24,665 bases of DNA from JADHUC01 sp964617665 (GTDB lineage Bacteria; Planctomycetota; Planctomycetia; Pirellulales; Pirellulaceae), in NCBI GenBank assembly GCA_964617665.1, contig CAZUAH010000178.1, positions 1 to 24,665 on the forward strand, in the 5' to 3' direction. The notes beneath the pieces were generated by a model. That model was given only the letters and a program-made list of their open reading frames with translations. It was not told the DNA's origin and searched no databases. Every line of letters begins with the position of its first letter. Position 1 is the first letter of the stretch. Positions 1 to 8,900 of the stretch are shown one piece after another. A program made the translations under genes and the position numbers.

Positions 1-386
1 CGATGTTCCGCAAGCCCGATGTCTACCACGTGGGGATCGCCGTCGCGCCCAAGCCGCAGCCACACCTTTACAATGCGTGGTTTCAGGAGATCTACATGGA
101 GACCCGCGAGACGAATCCGGATGGATACCGCCGGTCCGCGCCAATCAACTTTACCGAAGGCTTGAAGGGAGACCTATTGATCATTCACGGTACGGGCGAG
201 ACCAACACCCATCTTCAGATTACCGAAGGACTGGTGGATCGCCTAATCGAACTGGGCAAGCATTTCGATTACATGGCGTATCCCAATCGTGATCACGGGC
301 TCCGCGAGGGTCGTGGCACGGCGGTCCACCTGCGACTGCTCATGACGCGGTATCTCCTCGAACACTTGCCGCCCGGCCCACGGTAG
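1..386 (+). CDS. S9 family (dipeptidyl-peptidase IV-like) serine peptidase, 3' end only
   Basis: The gene enters from the left edge already open; only about the last 128 codons are visible and the true start is outside the window. Numbering from the ATG at position 3, IIHGTGETN at 60-68 matches the catalytic-Asp segment of S9 alpha/beta hydrolases (HGTADDN in DPP-IV), and NRDHG at 95-99 carries the expected catalytic His (H98). The nucleophile Ser and the beta-propeller would lie upstream and cannot be seen. The DPP-IV Asp position appears to be Glu (E66), while the following Asn (N68) is kept. Such enzymes release dipeptides or cut short peptides, usually in the periplasm or outside the cell. 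It ends 36 bp before the GH2 gene on the same strand. The family call is firm; the precise specificity is unknown. Confidence 0.85.
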   Translation, partial: MFRKPDVYHVGIAVAPKPQPHLYNAWFQEIYMETRETNPDGYRRSAPINFTEGLKGDLLIIHGTGETNTHLQITEGLVDRLIELGKHFDYMAYPNRDHGLREGRGTAVHLRLLMTRYLLEHLPPGPR

Positions 387-422
387 GTACCGAGCAGTTC
401 CTGTTGTGATGGGTGAATCATT

Positions 423-3335
423 ATGAAGACACACTTCCCGAAGACTCTCCTGTTGACAGTGTTCTTGGTCAGCCACGTGACTTCCGTCATTGCGGACGAG
501 ACGACGATCCCGTTGGCCGGTACGTGGAAATTCCGTCTCGACGCCGAGGGCGTCGGTGTCGCACAACAGTGGTTTGTCCAAGAGTTCGAGGATACCGTCC
601 AACTGCCCGGCACCACCGACGAAAACCAGAAGGGCATCAAGAAAAACGAACAATGCATCGATCGGCTATCGCGGGTGTGGTATTGGAAAGGGCCGGCGTG
701 GTATCAGCGTCGTGTGAAGATTCCCGACGCATGGAAAGGCAAGCGAATCACGTTGCTCCTCGAGCGATCCAAGCATACCCGCGTGTGGGTTGACCGGACG
801 TTTTGCGGTTGGGAAGACACTCTCAGCGCCCCGCAGATCTTCGACGTGACCGCGGCAATGACCCCGGGCAAGCATACGATCACCGTGCTGGTCGATAACG
901 CCAGGCTGCCGCCGGTCGGCCCGTCCCATGCGGTTGATGAACGGACCCAGACGAACTGGAACGGCATCGTCGGAAAAATCGAACTGCGTGCAACCGCCCC
1001 CGTCTGGTTGGATGACGTGCAGGTCTATCCGGACATTGAAAAGAAGCTGCCCGTCGTTCGCGCGATGATCGGCAACATTACGGGCAAAGCGGCCACGGGA
1101 CAAATCACGGTTGGATGCAAGAGCTACAATGCCGATAAACCCTCAACGTTCAAGACCCAATCGGTCAGGCTCCCTACGTGGGGCGAGCTTCCAGCTTGCC
1201 AAGATGCACGTCCGCAGGCTGGAAGCTTGCGCCACATCGAGTTCACCTATGAGCCCGGCGACGAAGTTCCGCTCTGGGATGAGTTTCAACCGGCCATGCT
1301 GCGCTTGGATCTGTGTCTTGAATCGACGACCGACGGCGTATCGCACCGCGACCATCGGACCGTGAACTTCGGCATGCGGCGCTTCGCCACGCGGCGAAAC
1401 CAATTCACCATCAACGGCCGCCCTGTCTTCCTCCGGGGCAAACTCGATTGTTGCTTCTTTCCCCTGACCGGTTATCCGCCCATGGACAAGGCCGGTTGGC
1501 TGCGGGTCTTGTCCATCGCCAAGTCGTATGGCATCAACCACTATCGCTTTCATTCGTGGTGTCCGCCGCGCGCTGCGTTCGAGGCAGCCGACGAGCTGGG
1601 AATGTATCTGCAACCGGAGCTGCCGAACAAACGTAGCGGATTCAATGCTCCGGAAGACAACGAAGCGGCGCAGTACAACATCGACCGGCTCGAAGTGGAG
1701 AGCACTGAGACCAAGGTCTCGCTCTACGATTACGCGAAACGCGAAGGCGAACTGATCTTCAAGGCGTACGGCAATCACCCGTCTTTCGTCATGTTTACGC
1801 TCGGCAACGAGTTGGGACGCAACCAGGGCATGTTCGATATGGTGGCTTACTATAAGGAGCTCGCTCCTCGCCGATTGTACGCGCAGGGGTCGAACAACAT
1901 GCATTGGGCGCCCAGCTTGGCCGAGGGGGACGATTTCTGGGTCACGTGCAAGACGAGCAAGACGCTGCCGGTGCGCGGAGCGTTCTTCCAGGGCGACTAT
2001 CCCAATCCCCATATCGAACACGCTTCGCCGTCGACGATGGTCGATTTCGGCGAGTCGATTGCCGGCGTTCCCGTCCCGGTGGTCAGTCACGAGAACGGAT
2101 CGTTCCAGGTTTCTCCCGACTTCCGCGAGATTCCCAACTACACAGGTGTGACGCGGGCACGAAACCTGGAGATCTTCCGCGAGCGGCTCCGCGAAGCAGG
2201 CATGCTCGACCAGGCTCACGATCTTATGCGCGCTTCGGGCGCGTTGTCGGTGATCTGTCACCGCGAAGATATCGAGGCGTCGTTGCGAACGCCCGGTTTC
2301 GGCGGATTCCAGTTGCTCGATTTGCAGGATTTCCCCGGCCAAGGCACGGCATTGGTCGGCATGCTCAACGTGTTCATGGAATCAAAGGGGCTCATTACGC
2401 CTGAGGCTTGGCGACAATTCTGCTGCGAAACGGTCCCATTGTTGCGCATGAAGAAATATACCTGGACGACCGACGAGACATTCATCGGCCGTGTGCAGGT
2501 CGCCCACTATGGCCCGACCGATTTGCCCGATGCTCGTGTTACGTGGACGGTCACCGGCAGCGACGGGAGGAAAGTGGCCGCAGGTGCGTTCGATCCGGTG
2601 ACGATCGAGCAGGGCAGGGTGTTCGAGGTCGATATGTTCGCGCTACCGCTGGGCGATATTGCTGCGCCGCAGAAACTGACGATCACGGCGGCCGTCGAGG
2701 AGACCCAGTATCGCAACGACTACGAGATCTGGGTCTTTCCGCCCAAGGTCGACACGGACGCCCCATCGGGTGCGATGATTACGGACAGTTTCTCAGACGT
2801 CGCGACGCAGAAACATCTCGGCGCAGGCGGCAAAGTCCTGTTGCTTCCGAAGCTGGACGAGCTGCCTCATAGCATCAAGGGTTCCTTCCAGACCGACTTC
2901 TGGTGTTTTCCCATGTTCCGTCGCGCTGCCGAGCGAAGTGGCATCGAAGTGGCGCCCGGCACGCTGGGCTTTCTCTGCGATCCCAAATCGCCCGCTCTTG
3001 CCGAGTTCCCCACGGAGTTTCACAGCAACTGGCAGTGGTGGCACTTGGTAAAGAACTCCCGGCCGATCGTCCTGGACGACACGCCGGACGCTTATCGCAC
3101 CACGGTTCAGGTGATCGACAATTTCGAACGAAACCACAAGCTCGGCCTGATCTTTGAAACCAGGGTTGGCCGAGGCAAGCTTCTGATTTGCGCGATCGAC
3201 TTGCTCGGTCACCAGGACAAACCGGAAACTCGCCAACTGCTGCACAGCCTGCTGCGGTACGTTGACTCCGCGGCCTTTGCCCCCAAGGCCGAGTTGGATG
3301 CCAAACTTCTGAAGAAACTATTCCCCAATGCGTAG
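423..3335 (+). CDS. Glycoside hydrolase family 2 protein (beta-galactosidase/beta-glucuronidase-like), exported
   Basis: A 970-residue exported enzyme. Residues 1-24 are a Sec signal peptide (basic start, hydrophobic core, SVIADE cleavage region). Residues about 30-190 form the GH2 sugar-binding jelly roll (LAGTWKFRLD, WYWKGPAWYQR, TQTNWNGIVGKIEL), followed by an immunoglobulin-like domain and, from about 325, the TIM barrel beginning FTINGRPVFLRG. The likely acid/base is E463 in FTLGNELG and the likely nucleophile is E557 in VVSHENGSF. A C-terminal region of about 220 residues resembles a Rossmann or GATase-like accessory domain; I do not assign it. Substrate cannot be read from sequence; beta-galactoside, beta-glucuronide and beta-mannoside are all possible. 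Residues about 252-271 are encoded by a palindromic repeat that looks inserted between the Ig-like strands. No strong Shine-Dalgarno is visible before the ATG, but the signal peptide supports this start. It is followed by an SGNH-enzyme remnant. Confidence 0.9.
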   Translation: MKTHFPKTLLLTVFLVSHVTSVIADETTIPLAGTWKFRLDAEGVGVAQQWFVQEFEDTVQLPGTTDENQKGIKKNEQCIDRLSRVWYWKGPAWYQRRVKIPDAWKGKRITLLLERSKHTRVWVDRTFCGWEDTLSAPQIFDVTAAMTPGKHTITVLVDNARLPPVGPSHAVDERTQTNWNGIVGKIELRATAPVWLDDVQVYPDIEKKLPVVRAMIGNITGKAATGQITVGCKSYNADKPSTFKTQSVRLPTWGELPACQDARPQAGSLRHIEFTYEPGDEVPLWDEFQPAMLRLDLCLESTTDGVSHRDHRTVNFGMRRFATRRNQFTINGRPVFLRGKLDCCFFPLTGYPPMDKAGWLRVLSIAKSYGINHYRFHSWCPPRAAFEAADELGMYLQPELPNKRSGFNAPEDNEAAQYNIDRLEVESTETKVSLYDYAKREGELIFKAYGNHPSFVMFTLGNELGRNQGMFDMVAYYKELAPRRLYAQGSNNMHWAPSLAEGDDFWVTCKTSKTLPVRGAFFQGDYPNPHIEHASPSTMVDFGESIAGVPVPVVSHENGSFQVSPDFREIPNYTGVTRARNLEIFRERLREAGMLDQAHDLMRASGALSVICHREDIEASLRTPGFGGFQLLDLQDFPGQGTALVGMLNVFMESKGLITPEAWRQFCCETVPLLRMKKYTWTTDETFIGRVQVAHYGPTDLPDARVTWTVTGSDGRKVAAGAFDPVTIEQGRVFEVDMFALPLGDIAAPQKLTITAAVEETQYRNDYEIWVFPPKVDTDAPSGAMITDSFSDVATQKHLGAGGKVLLLPKLDELPHSIKGSFQTDFWCFPMFRRAAERSGIEVAPGTLGFLCDPKSPALAEFPTEFHSNWQWWHLVKNSRPIVLDDTPDAYRTTVQVIDNFERNHKLGLIFETRVGRGKLLICAIDLLGHQDKPETRQLLHSLLRYVDSAAFAPKAELDAKLLKKLFPNA
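1178..1235. repeat. 58-bp palindromic element inside the GH2 coding region
   Basis: Two 22-nt arms (1178-1199 and 1214-1235) are inverted copies matching at 19 of 22 positions, around a 14-nt loop. The shared core is AGCTTCCAGC / GCTGGAAGCT. The element is read through in frame as roughly WGELPACQDARPQAGSLRH. That peptide is Cys/Pro/Ala-rich and unlike its surroundings, which resume a normal beta-strand pattern at IEFTYEPGD. A dispersed REP- or MITE-like element inserted in frame is the best explanation; dispersed copies cannot be shown from this window. Confidence 0.75.
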
Positions 3336-3513
3336 TCGCTTATTAAATGCGTATCTCAAGGAGTATCGGACCACGCGGACCACGCCCGAAGAGGATGCGT
3401 TGTGGAAGCGCGGCGCCTCCAACGGCGGCCACCACTACCTCGGCTGCGCCAAGACCTTTGCACTGATCGGCAAGGCCTTTGCGCAGGCCATGCTGGTGAT
3501 GCAGGAGAAATGA
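3328..3513 (+). pseudogene. Remnant of the C-terminus of a sialate-acetylesterase-like SGNH hydrolase
   Basis: A 61-codon open frame starts at an ATG that overlaps the GH2 stop by 8 bases. Its second half, GGHHYLGCAKTFALIGKAFAQAM, aligns with the catalytic-His block of the neighbouring complete SGNH gene (QDYHYNRNAETYMLVGDALGRAM at about residues 434-456). It therefore looks like the last 50-60 residues of a second esterase of the same superfamily, with the Ser block and most of the fold gone. The GH2 gene occupies the space where the rest should be, which suggests a deletion or rearrangement junction near 3335. It has no signal peptide and no catalytic Ser. It could still be translated by coupling to the GH2 stop, but a folded enzyme of this size is unlikely. 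The remnant call is inference from one internal alignment. Confidence 0.6.
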
Positions 3514-3542
3514 CTCGTTCCGCTCTAGAATAGAGGGAAATC

Positions 3543-5852
3543 ATGATATTGAAGAGCCACCAGTTCAAAACCGTTTTTCCGTTCGTTGTCGCCCTCGTGG
3601 CCACGCTGCAGATCCTCCCCGCCACGGCGGCGGACGTACCAAGCCAACTACCCGCCCCGGATGGCAGCCCGGGCGACGCGACCAAGCCGGTCAAGGTCTA
3701 CGTCCTGGCCGGGCAGTCGAACATGGTGGGGATGGGTGACCTCATGGGGGCAAAGAATATCTACTCCGGAGTCTACCTCACCTCCGATCCCACCGTCCCC
3801 GAGGGTCCGCTGGCGATCTATCGTGTCGGCAACTACAAGATCGCGCCACTCGCCGTGTACTTGCCGGACGGCACGCCGACCGACAAAGCTGTCGCGAAAG
3901 GACTGCTCGAAGTGCCCGAGCGGGGCGTCTATCAAGTGCACTGTGGTTTCGGCGAGACTTCGTACAACGTGATGCAGCTCGACAGCAAGGAAGTCTACCG
4001 CCGGGACGCGGGCGGCGAGGCGGTCAAGCAGGACGTGACTCTCGAACCCGGCAAACGTTACGCGTTCAAAATCTCCGACTTCCAGGGTGACCCGCCGAGG
4101 TTTTGGATGCAGAAGGTGGATCTCTTGGGTTACGGCGACCTCGAGGCGGTGGCCCAGCGCGACGGGAAATTCCCGTGGCTGATCAATGGCAAGGGCCAGT
4201 GGACGGTGCGCAACGACGTTTACTTCCAGGAAGCCCGGCTTGCGAAGGATGGCAAGGGCTCGCCGCTGAGCGCCACCTCGAACGGCAAGTCTATCGGACC
4301 GGAGTTGGGTTTCGGTCATGTCATGGGAACATATCACGACGAACAGGTCCTGATGATCAAAACGGCCCAGGGAAACCGCTCGCTGGGTTTTGACTTCCGT
4401 CCGCCGTCCAGCGGCCGGAACGAACCCGACAGTGAATGGGAGTCGCTGGAATACAAGCTAATGATCGAAGGCGTGCGCAAGACCCTCGACAACATCGACA
4501 AGGTCGTTCCGGGCTACCAGGGGCAGGGCTACGAGATCGCCGGCTTTGTCTGGTGGCAGGGGCACAAGGACAGCGGCACGGAGGAGTCGATCGCGGAGTA
4601 TGAACAGAACCTAGTCAACTTGATCAACGACATCCGCAAGCAGTTCATGGTGCCGAAGTTGCCGGCCGTGGTTGCCACTGTCGGATTCGGCGGACACAAC
4701 ATGGCGGACAAGTTCTTGAGGATTCTGGAAGCGCAGATGGCGGTCGGCGACCCGCAGAAACACCCCGAGTTTGTCGGCACAGTTGCCTCCGTCGATACCC
4801 GCGACTTCTGGCGCGAGGTCGACGAGTCGCCGAGGAACCAGGACTATCACTACAACCGCAATGCCGAGACCTACATGCTGGTCGGCGATGCCCTCGGTCG
4901 GGCGATGGTCGGACTGCTCGGCGGCAAAGCGGAACCACTCCCCCAGGCTCGCCGGCCGAAACGCGGCGCTGGGCAGCAGACGACCGAACCGTCGGAAGAA
5001 GAAAAGGCCGCCGCACAAAAGGCTCTGGCCCCGATCATCCTCGATGGAATCGCGGCGTCCTATGTCGGTGACCCGCGCTACAATAAGTCCCTGCTGCTGG
5101 AGGCCGGCGGCGAGCGGCCGCATCGCCAAAACCAATTCCTCCGCGGCGCGATGTTCGGACTGGCGAACTGCTACCGCGCCGCCGGGATCGAAGACTATGA
5201 CTGGCGACCCTTCGGTCCGGACCTGAAGAACATGCAGTGGGATTACTTCAGCTTTGACCCGCCTGAGACCTTGCCCGTGCAGAAAGGAAACCGATACCGC
5301 AAGGTGACGTATCCCGCGGGTATGGAGACTTGGTTCGCGCCTGCCTTCGATGCGGGCGGCGCCGGCTGGAAGGAAGGTCTGCAACCCTTCGGGCAGTTGG
5401 ATGGCAAGTCTGCACCGCTGACGGAGTCATGCACGGCGCTATTCTGCGGGTGCGGCGAGACACCGAAGACGTTGTGGGACAAGGAAGTCCTGCTGGTGCG
5501 CGGCACGTTCGAGTTCCCGCCGCTGAAGGAGGGCCACCGCTACCGGATCGTGGTTGGGGGCAGCGCCCACGTCAATTCCGGCGAGGGTTATGCGATCTAC
5601 GTCAACGGCAAGCTGCTGGCCGAATCGGACAGGGGTGTCGCAGTTCGCCAGGGCGGACAGCCACGCGGCGGCCATATCTACAACGACCTCCGCGACGAAT
5701 TCAAAGGCGGCAGCGTAACCATCGCAGCCATCAGTTTCCTCCGCTACAACCACCCACGCATCAAACCCTATCCTCCCCGCGGACACTTCACGATGTGGAT
5801 CGAGGAGCAGAAGTTGCCGCCCGTGGTCGAGGCGCTGGCCAGTGATCAATAA
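3543..5852 (+). CDS. SGNH-type carbohydrate esterase, sialate O-acetylesterase-like, with extra domains
   Basis: An exported 769-residue protein. A Shine-Dalgarno GAGGG at 3533-3537 supports the ATG, and residues 1-30 are a signal peptide (cleavage near ATAAD). SGNH blocks are clear: LAGQSNMVGMG with nucleophile S59; a conserved MIKTAQGNRSLGFDFRPPSSG block near 270; FVWWQGHKD at 335-342; and DYHYNRNAE with catalytic H436. The family removes acetyl groups from sialic acid or from acetylated polysaccharides. Two regions are unusual. About 185 residues, beta-rich by composition, lie between the Ser block and the next conserved block, and about 270 residues follow the His block after a charged linker (EPSEEEKAAAQK). 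The tail looks beta-rich with a carbohydrate-binding-like pattern (HRYRIVVGGSAHVNSGEGYAIYVNG is split here only for description). It is downstream of GH2, and the sialidase 6.5 kb away would make a natural partner. Superfamily is certain; the natural ester is not. Confidence 0.85.
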   Translation: MILKSHQFKTVFPFVVALVATLQILPATAADVPSQLPAPDGSPGDATKPVKVYVLAGQSNMVGMGDLMGAKNIYSGVYLTSDPTVPEGPLAIYRVGNYKIAPLAVYLPDGTPTDKAVAKGLLEVPERGVYQVHCGFGETSYNVMQLDSKEVYRRDAGGEAVKQDVTLEPGKRYAFKISDFQGDPPRFWMQKVDLLGYGDLEAVAQRDGKFPWLINGKGQWTVRNDVYFQEARLAKDGKGSPLSATSNGKSIGPELGFGHVMGTYHDEQVLMIKTAQGNRSLGFDFRPPSSGRNEPDSEWESLEYKLMIEGVRKTLDNIDKVVPGYQGQGYEIAGFVWWQGHKDSGTEESIAEYEQNLVNLINDIRKQFMVPKLPAVVATVGFGGHNMADKFLRILEAQMAVGDPQKHPEFVGTVASVDTRDFWREVDESPRNQDYHYNRNAETYMLVGDALGRAMVGLLGGKAEPLPQARRPKRGAGQQTTEPSEEEKAAAQKALAPIILDGIAASYVGDPRYNKSLLLEAGGERPHRQNQFLRGAMFGLANCYRAAGIEDYDWRPFGPDLKNMQWDYFSFDPPETLPVQKGNRYRKVTYPAGMETWFAPAFDAGGAGWKEGLQPFGQLDGKSAPLTESCTALFCGCGETPKTLWDKEVLLVRGTFEFPPLKEGHRYRIVVGGSAHVNSGEGYAIYVNGKLLAESDRGVAVRQGGQPRGGHIYNDLRDEFKGGSVTIAAISFLRYNHPRIKPYPPRGHFTMWIEEQKLPPVVEALASDQ

Positions 5853-5918
5853 GTAGCGGAAGCCGCCATATTGGGTATGACCCCATCTGCCGACGGCCTG
5901 AATGAAGGTACAGCAACA

Positions 5919-8900
5919 ATGAGACATTCTGTTTGTTCGATCATTGCGGTGTTCGCTCTCGCGGTTTACCCAGACGGTGGCATGACGATTGCCGCCGGAC
6001 TGGCGGACGACATCCTCAAGGAGGCCGGCGTCGCAGGTGGGCTGGTGGTCCACGTCGGATGCGGTGATGGCCGCCTGACGGCGGCGCTCCTCGCTGGCGA
6101 CGGGTGCCATGTCCAGGGGCTCGCGGCGAACTCGGAAGATCTTGCCGCCGCCAGTGAACACATTCAATCGCTTGGCTTGTATGGAAAGGTGTCGGTCGCG
6201 CGGTGGATGGGCGAGCGGCTCCCTTACGTGGACAATCTGGTGAATCTGGTGGTGGTTGATATGCGATACGAGATACGAGATACGAGATTCGGGCCGCGAG
6301 ATGCGGGAAGCGAGATCTTGCGTATTCTGGCCCCACGCGGTGTGGCGGTCGTGCGAGAGAAGGGGAACGAGGTATGGCTATCCTGTATCCCGCATCCCGT
6401 ATCCCGCATTGGAGACGGTTTGTCGATGTTCACGAAACCGGTCCCCGCCGAGATTGACGAGTGGCAACAGCACCACCATGGGGCTGACAATAATGCGGTG
6501 GCGCGGGACAGCGTGGTCGGTCCGCCGCGGCGTTACCAATGGGTTAGTGATCCGGTATGGAGCCGGTCGCACCTGGGCATGGCGTCGATCACCAGTCTGA
6601 TATCCGCCAAGGGCCGACTGTTTTCCATCGAAGACCGCGCGTCGGTTGAGAACCCGGCGTTGCCCGGCAAGTTCTCTCTTGTCTGTCGTGATGCATTCAA
6701 CGGGATTGTCTTGTGGAGGCATCGGTTGCCGGACTGGCATCCGACGAATATCTTTATCAAACTCACACCGTCACAGCTGCAACGTCAGCTTGTGGCTGTC
6801 GACGACAAGGTCCACTGCACACCGGGCCTGAATGCACCCATCACGGTCTTCGACGCGGCTACGGGCAACGTACTGAAAAAATACAACGGTACGGAGATGA
6901 CCCAGGAGTTCGTGTACGACGAGGGTGTTCTCTTCGCGGTAATCGGGGACCCTGTGGATACTTCTTCCGTTGGCGGTGGGAGATACACTCTTGGGACGAG
7001 TGCCTTTCCCTCGGAGGTTTACAGCCCCAGAATCAAGCATCTTGACGATCCCAAGTGCTCGATTGTGGCGATTGATTCTGACTCCGGCCGCGAACTCTGG
7101 AAGAAGGCAGCGGATGTGACACGTGGTTACCAGGGTGCTTCGCTGGCGATTCGCGGATCGGACGTCGTCTACTCGACACTTGATTCTGTGGTATGCCTGG
7201 ACCGAGCCTCCGGCGAGCAGCGTTGGCGTACTGCGCTGAAGACCTCAGCACACACGGCAGGCAGCGGCAGGATCGGGGCCAGCTATTTGCACCCGAATGC
7301 GAGGCGAAACTCTGTTACGCTGGTCCTTTCAAACGAGGCTGTCTACCTGGCCACAGGGAAGTCGCTAACGGCATTCGCCATCAAGGATGGCACCGAGCTG
7401 TGGAGCGCTGCGACCCGCATGAATCATCACAAGCCGCCTGACATCTTCCTGACCGGCGGGGCCGTTTGGACTGCAAATAACAAAGCCTACGATCCGTTGA
7501 CCGGTGGACCGATCAAGGTTCTCTCCCAGAAGATGACCGGTCCTATGGGGCATGATCGCTGTTACCAGAACCGCATTACGGACCGGTGGTATATCAATAC
7601 GGTCTCCGGTGGCAGTGATTTCCTGGCGTTGGATGGAACCGGGGAGTTTCCTCATCCATGGGGACGGAGTACCTGCGGCGTTGGGCACTTACCATGCAAC
7701 GGCCTGCTGTATCTCGGACCGCCTGCCTGTTCGTGCGGCAACAAGGTTCAACTCAACATGTTCAATGCGTTAGCCCCCGAGCCGGACTTGAAGTCCTCCG
7801 GTCAGCCCATCAACATCACCGTCAATCCGCGACTCGAAAAGGGGCCGGCTTATGGATCACTTCAGCCTTCAGCTTACAGCCTTCAGCCTAACCAAGACTG
7901 GCCAACCTACCGGCGGGATTCGAGTCGAAGCGGCCATACCAAGGCCACGGTACCAGCAAGGCTCCGACCTCGGTGGCAGACGAAGCTCACCACGCGCGCC
8001 AGCTCGCCCGTGATCGTCGCGGATCAAGTGTTCGTTGCCGACGTCGATGCGCACACCGTGTGCGCCATGAACGCAGACAAGGGCGAGGTGCAATGGACCT
8101 ATACTGCCGGCGGGCGAGTGGATTCACCGCCGACCTGGCATGAAGGGCGGCTGCTGTTTGGTGCACGTGATGGCTGGGTGTACTGTCTACGGGCTATGGA
8201 CGGCGCATTGATTTGGCGTTTCAAGGCGCTGCCCGATCGGCTGATATGCGCCTTCGAGCAAATCGAATCCGCTTGGCCGGTCTGCGGTAGTATCCTGGTT
8301 CACAACAGCGTCGCGTATTTCGCGGCCGGGCGGAACTCGTTTTTGGATGGCGGGATCTTCCTCTTTGGACTCGATCCGAAAACAGGTCGGGTGATTCATC
8401 AGAGGAACCTGTACGGACCTTATGACAAGAATGGGCATCCGGTCATCAGTAAGGAGACAGCCCTGGGTGGGACCGGAGCAGGCGGTATTCAGGGAGACAA
8501 GGGCGACATTCTGTCGTCCCGAGGCGAGCATGTGTTCCTGCGTCACGAAGCGTTCACGTCTGACCTCAATACGGTCAAACCCGACGAACGCGTCCTGCCG
8601 CATCTAATCACTTCGCACGGTTTCACCGAGCGTACTCCCCATCATCGCAGCTTCTGGACGATTGACACAACGCTTTACTATGACCGTTGGACCTCGGGGT
8701 TAGGGGTGCGCGGGGATATCTTGGTCATGGACGGTAAGCGTTATTATGAAGTCAGAGGCTACCCGCCGGGTCGCTATACTACATACGATGTCCGGGCGAA
8801 TGCGTATACTCTTTTCGCCGGCGAGCTTTCGAATGAGGAGCCGGAGAAGGATGACCGGCGGAACTACAATGAGTTGTGGCAGACAAAGATTCCGCTGACG

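Noticed and set aside
1143..2342. Long minus-strand open frame opposite the GH2 gene
   Set aside because: Antisense shadow: no domain, no ribosome binding site, and the + strand carries clear GH2 catalytic motifs across the same stretch.
6265..6410. Short tandem repeats as a CRISPR array
   Set aside because: Units are 7 bp with no spacers, they lie inside a coding region, and no cas genes are near.
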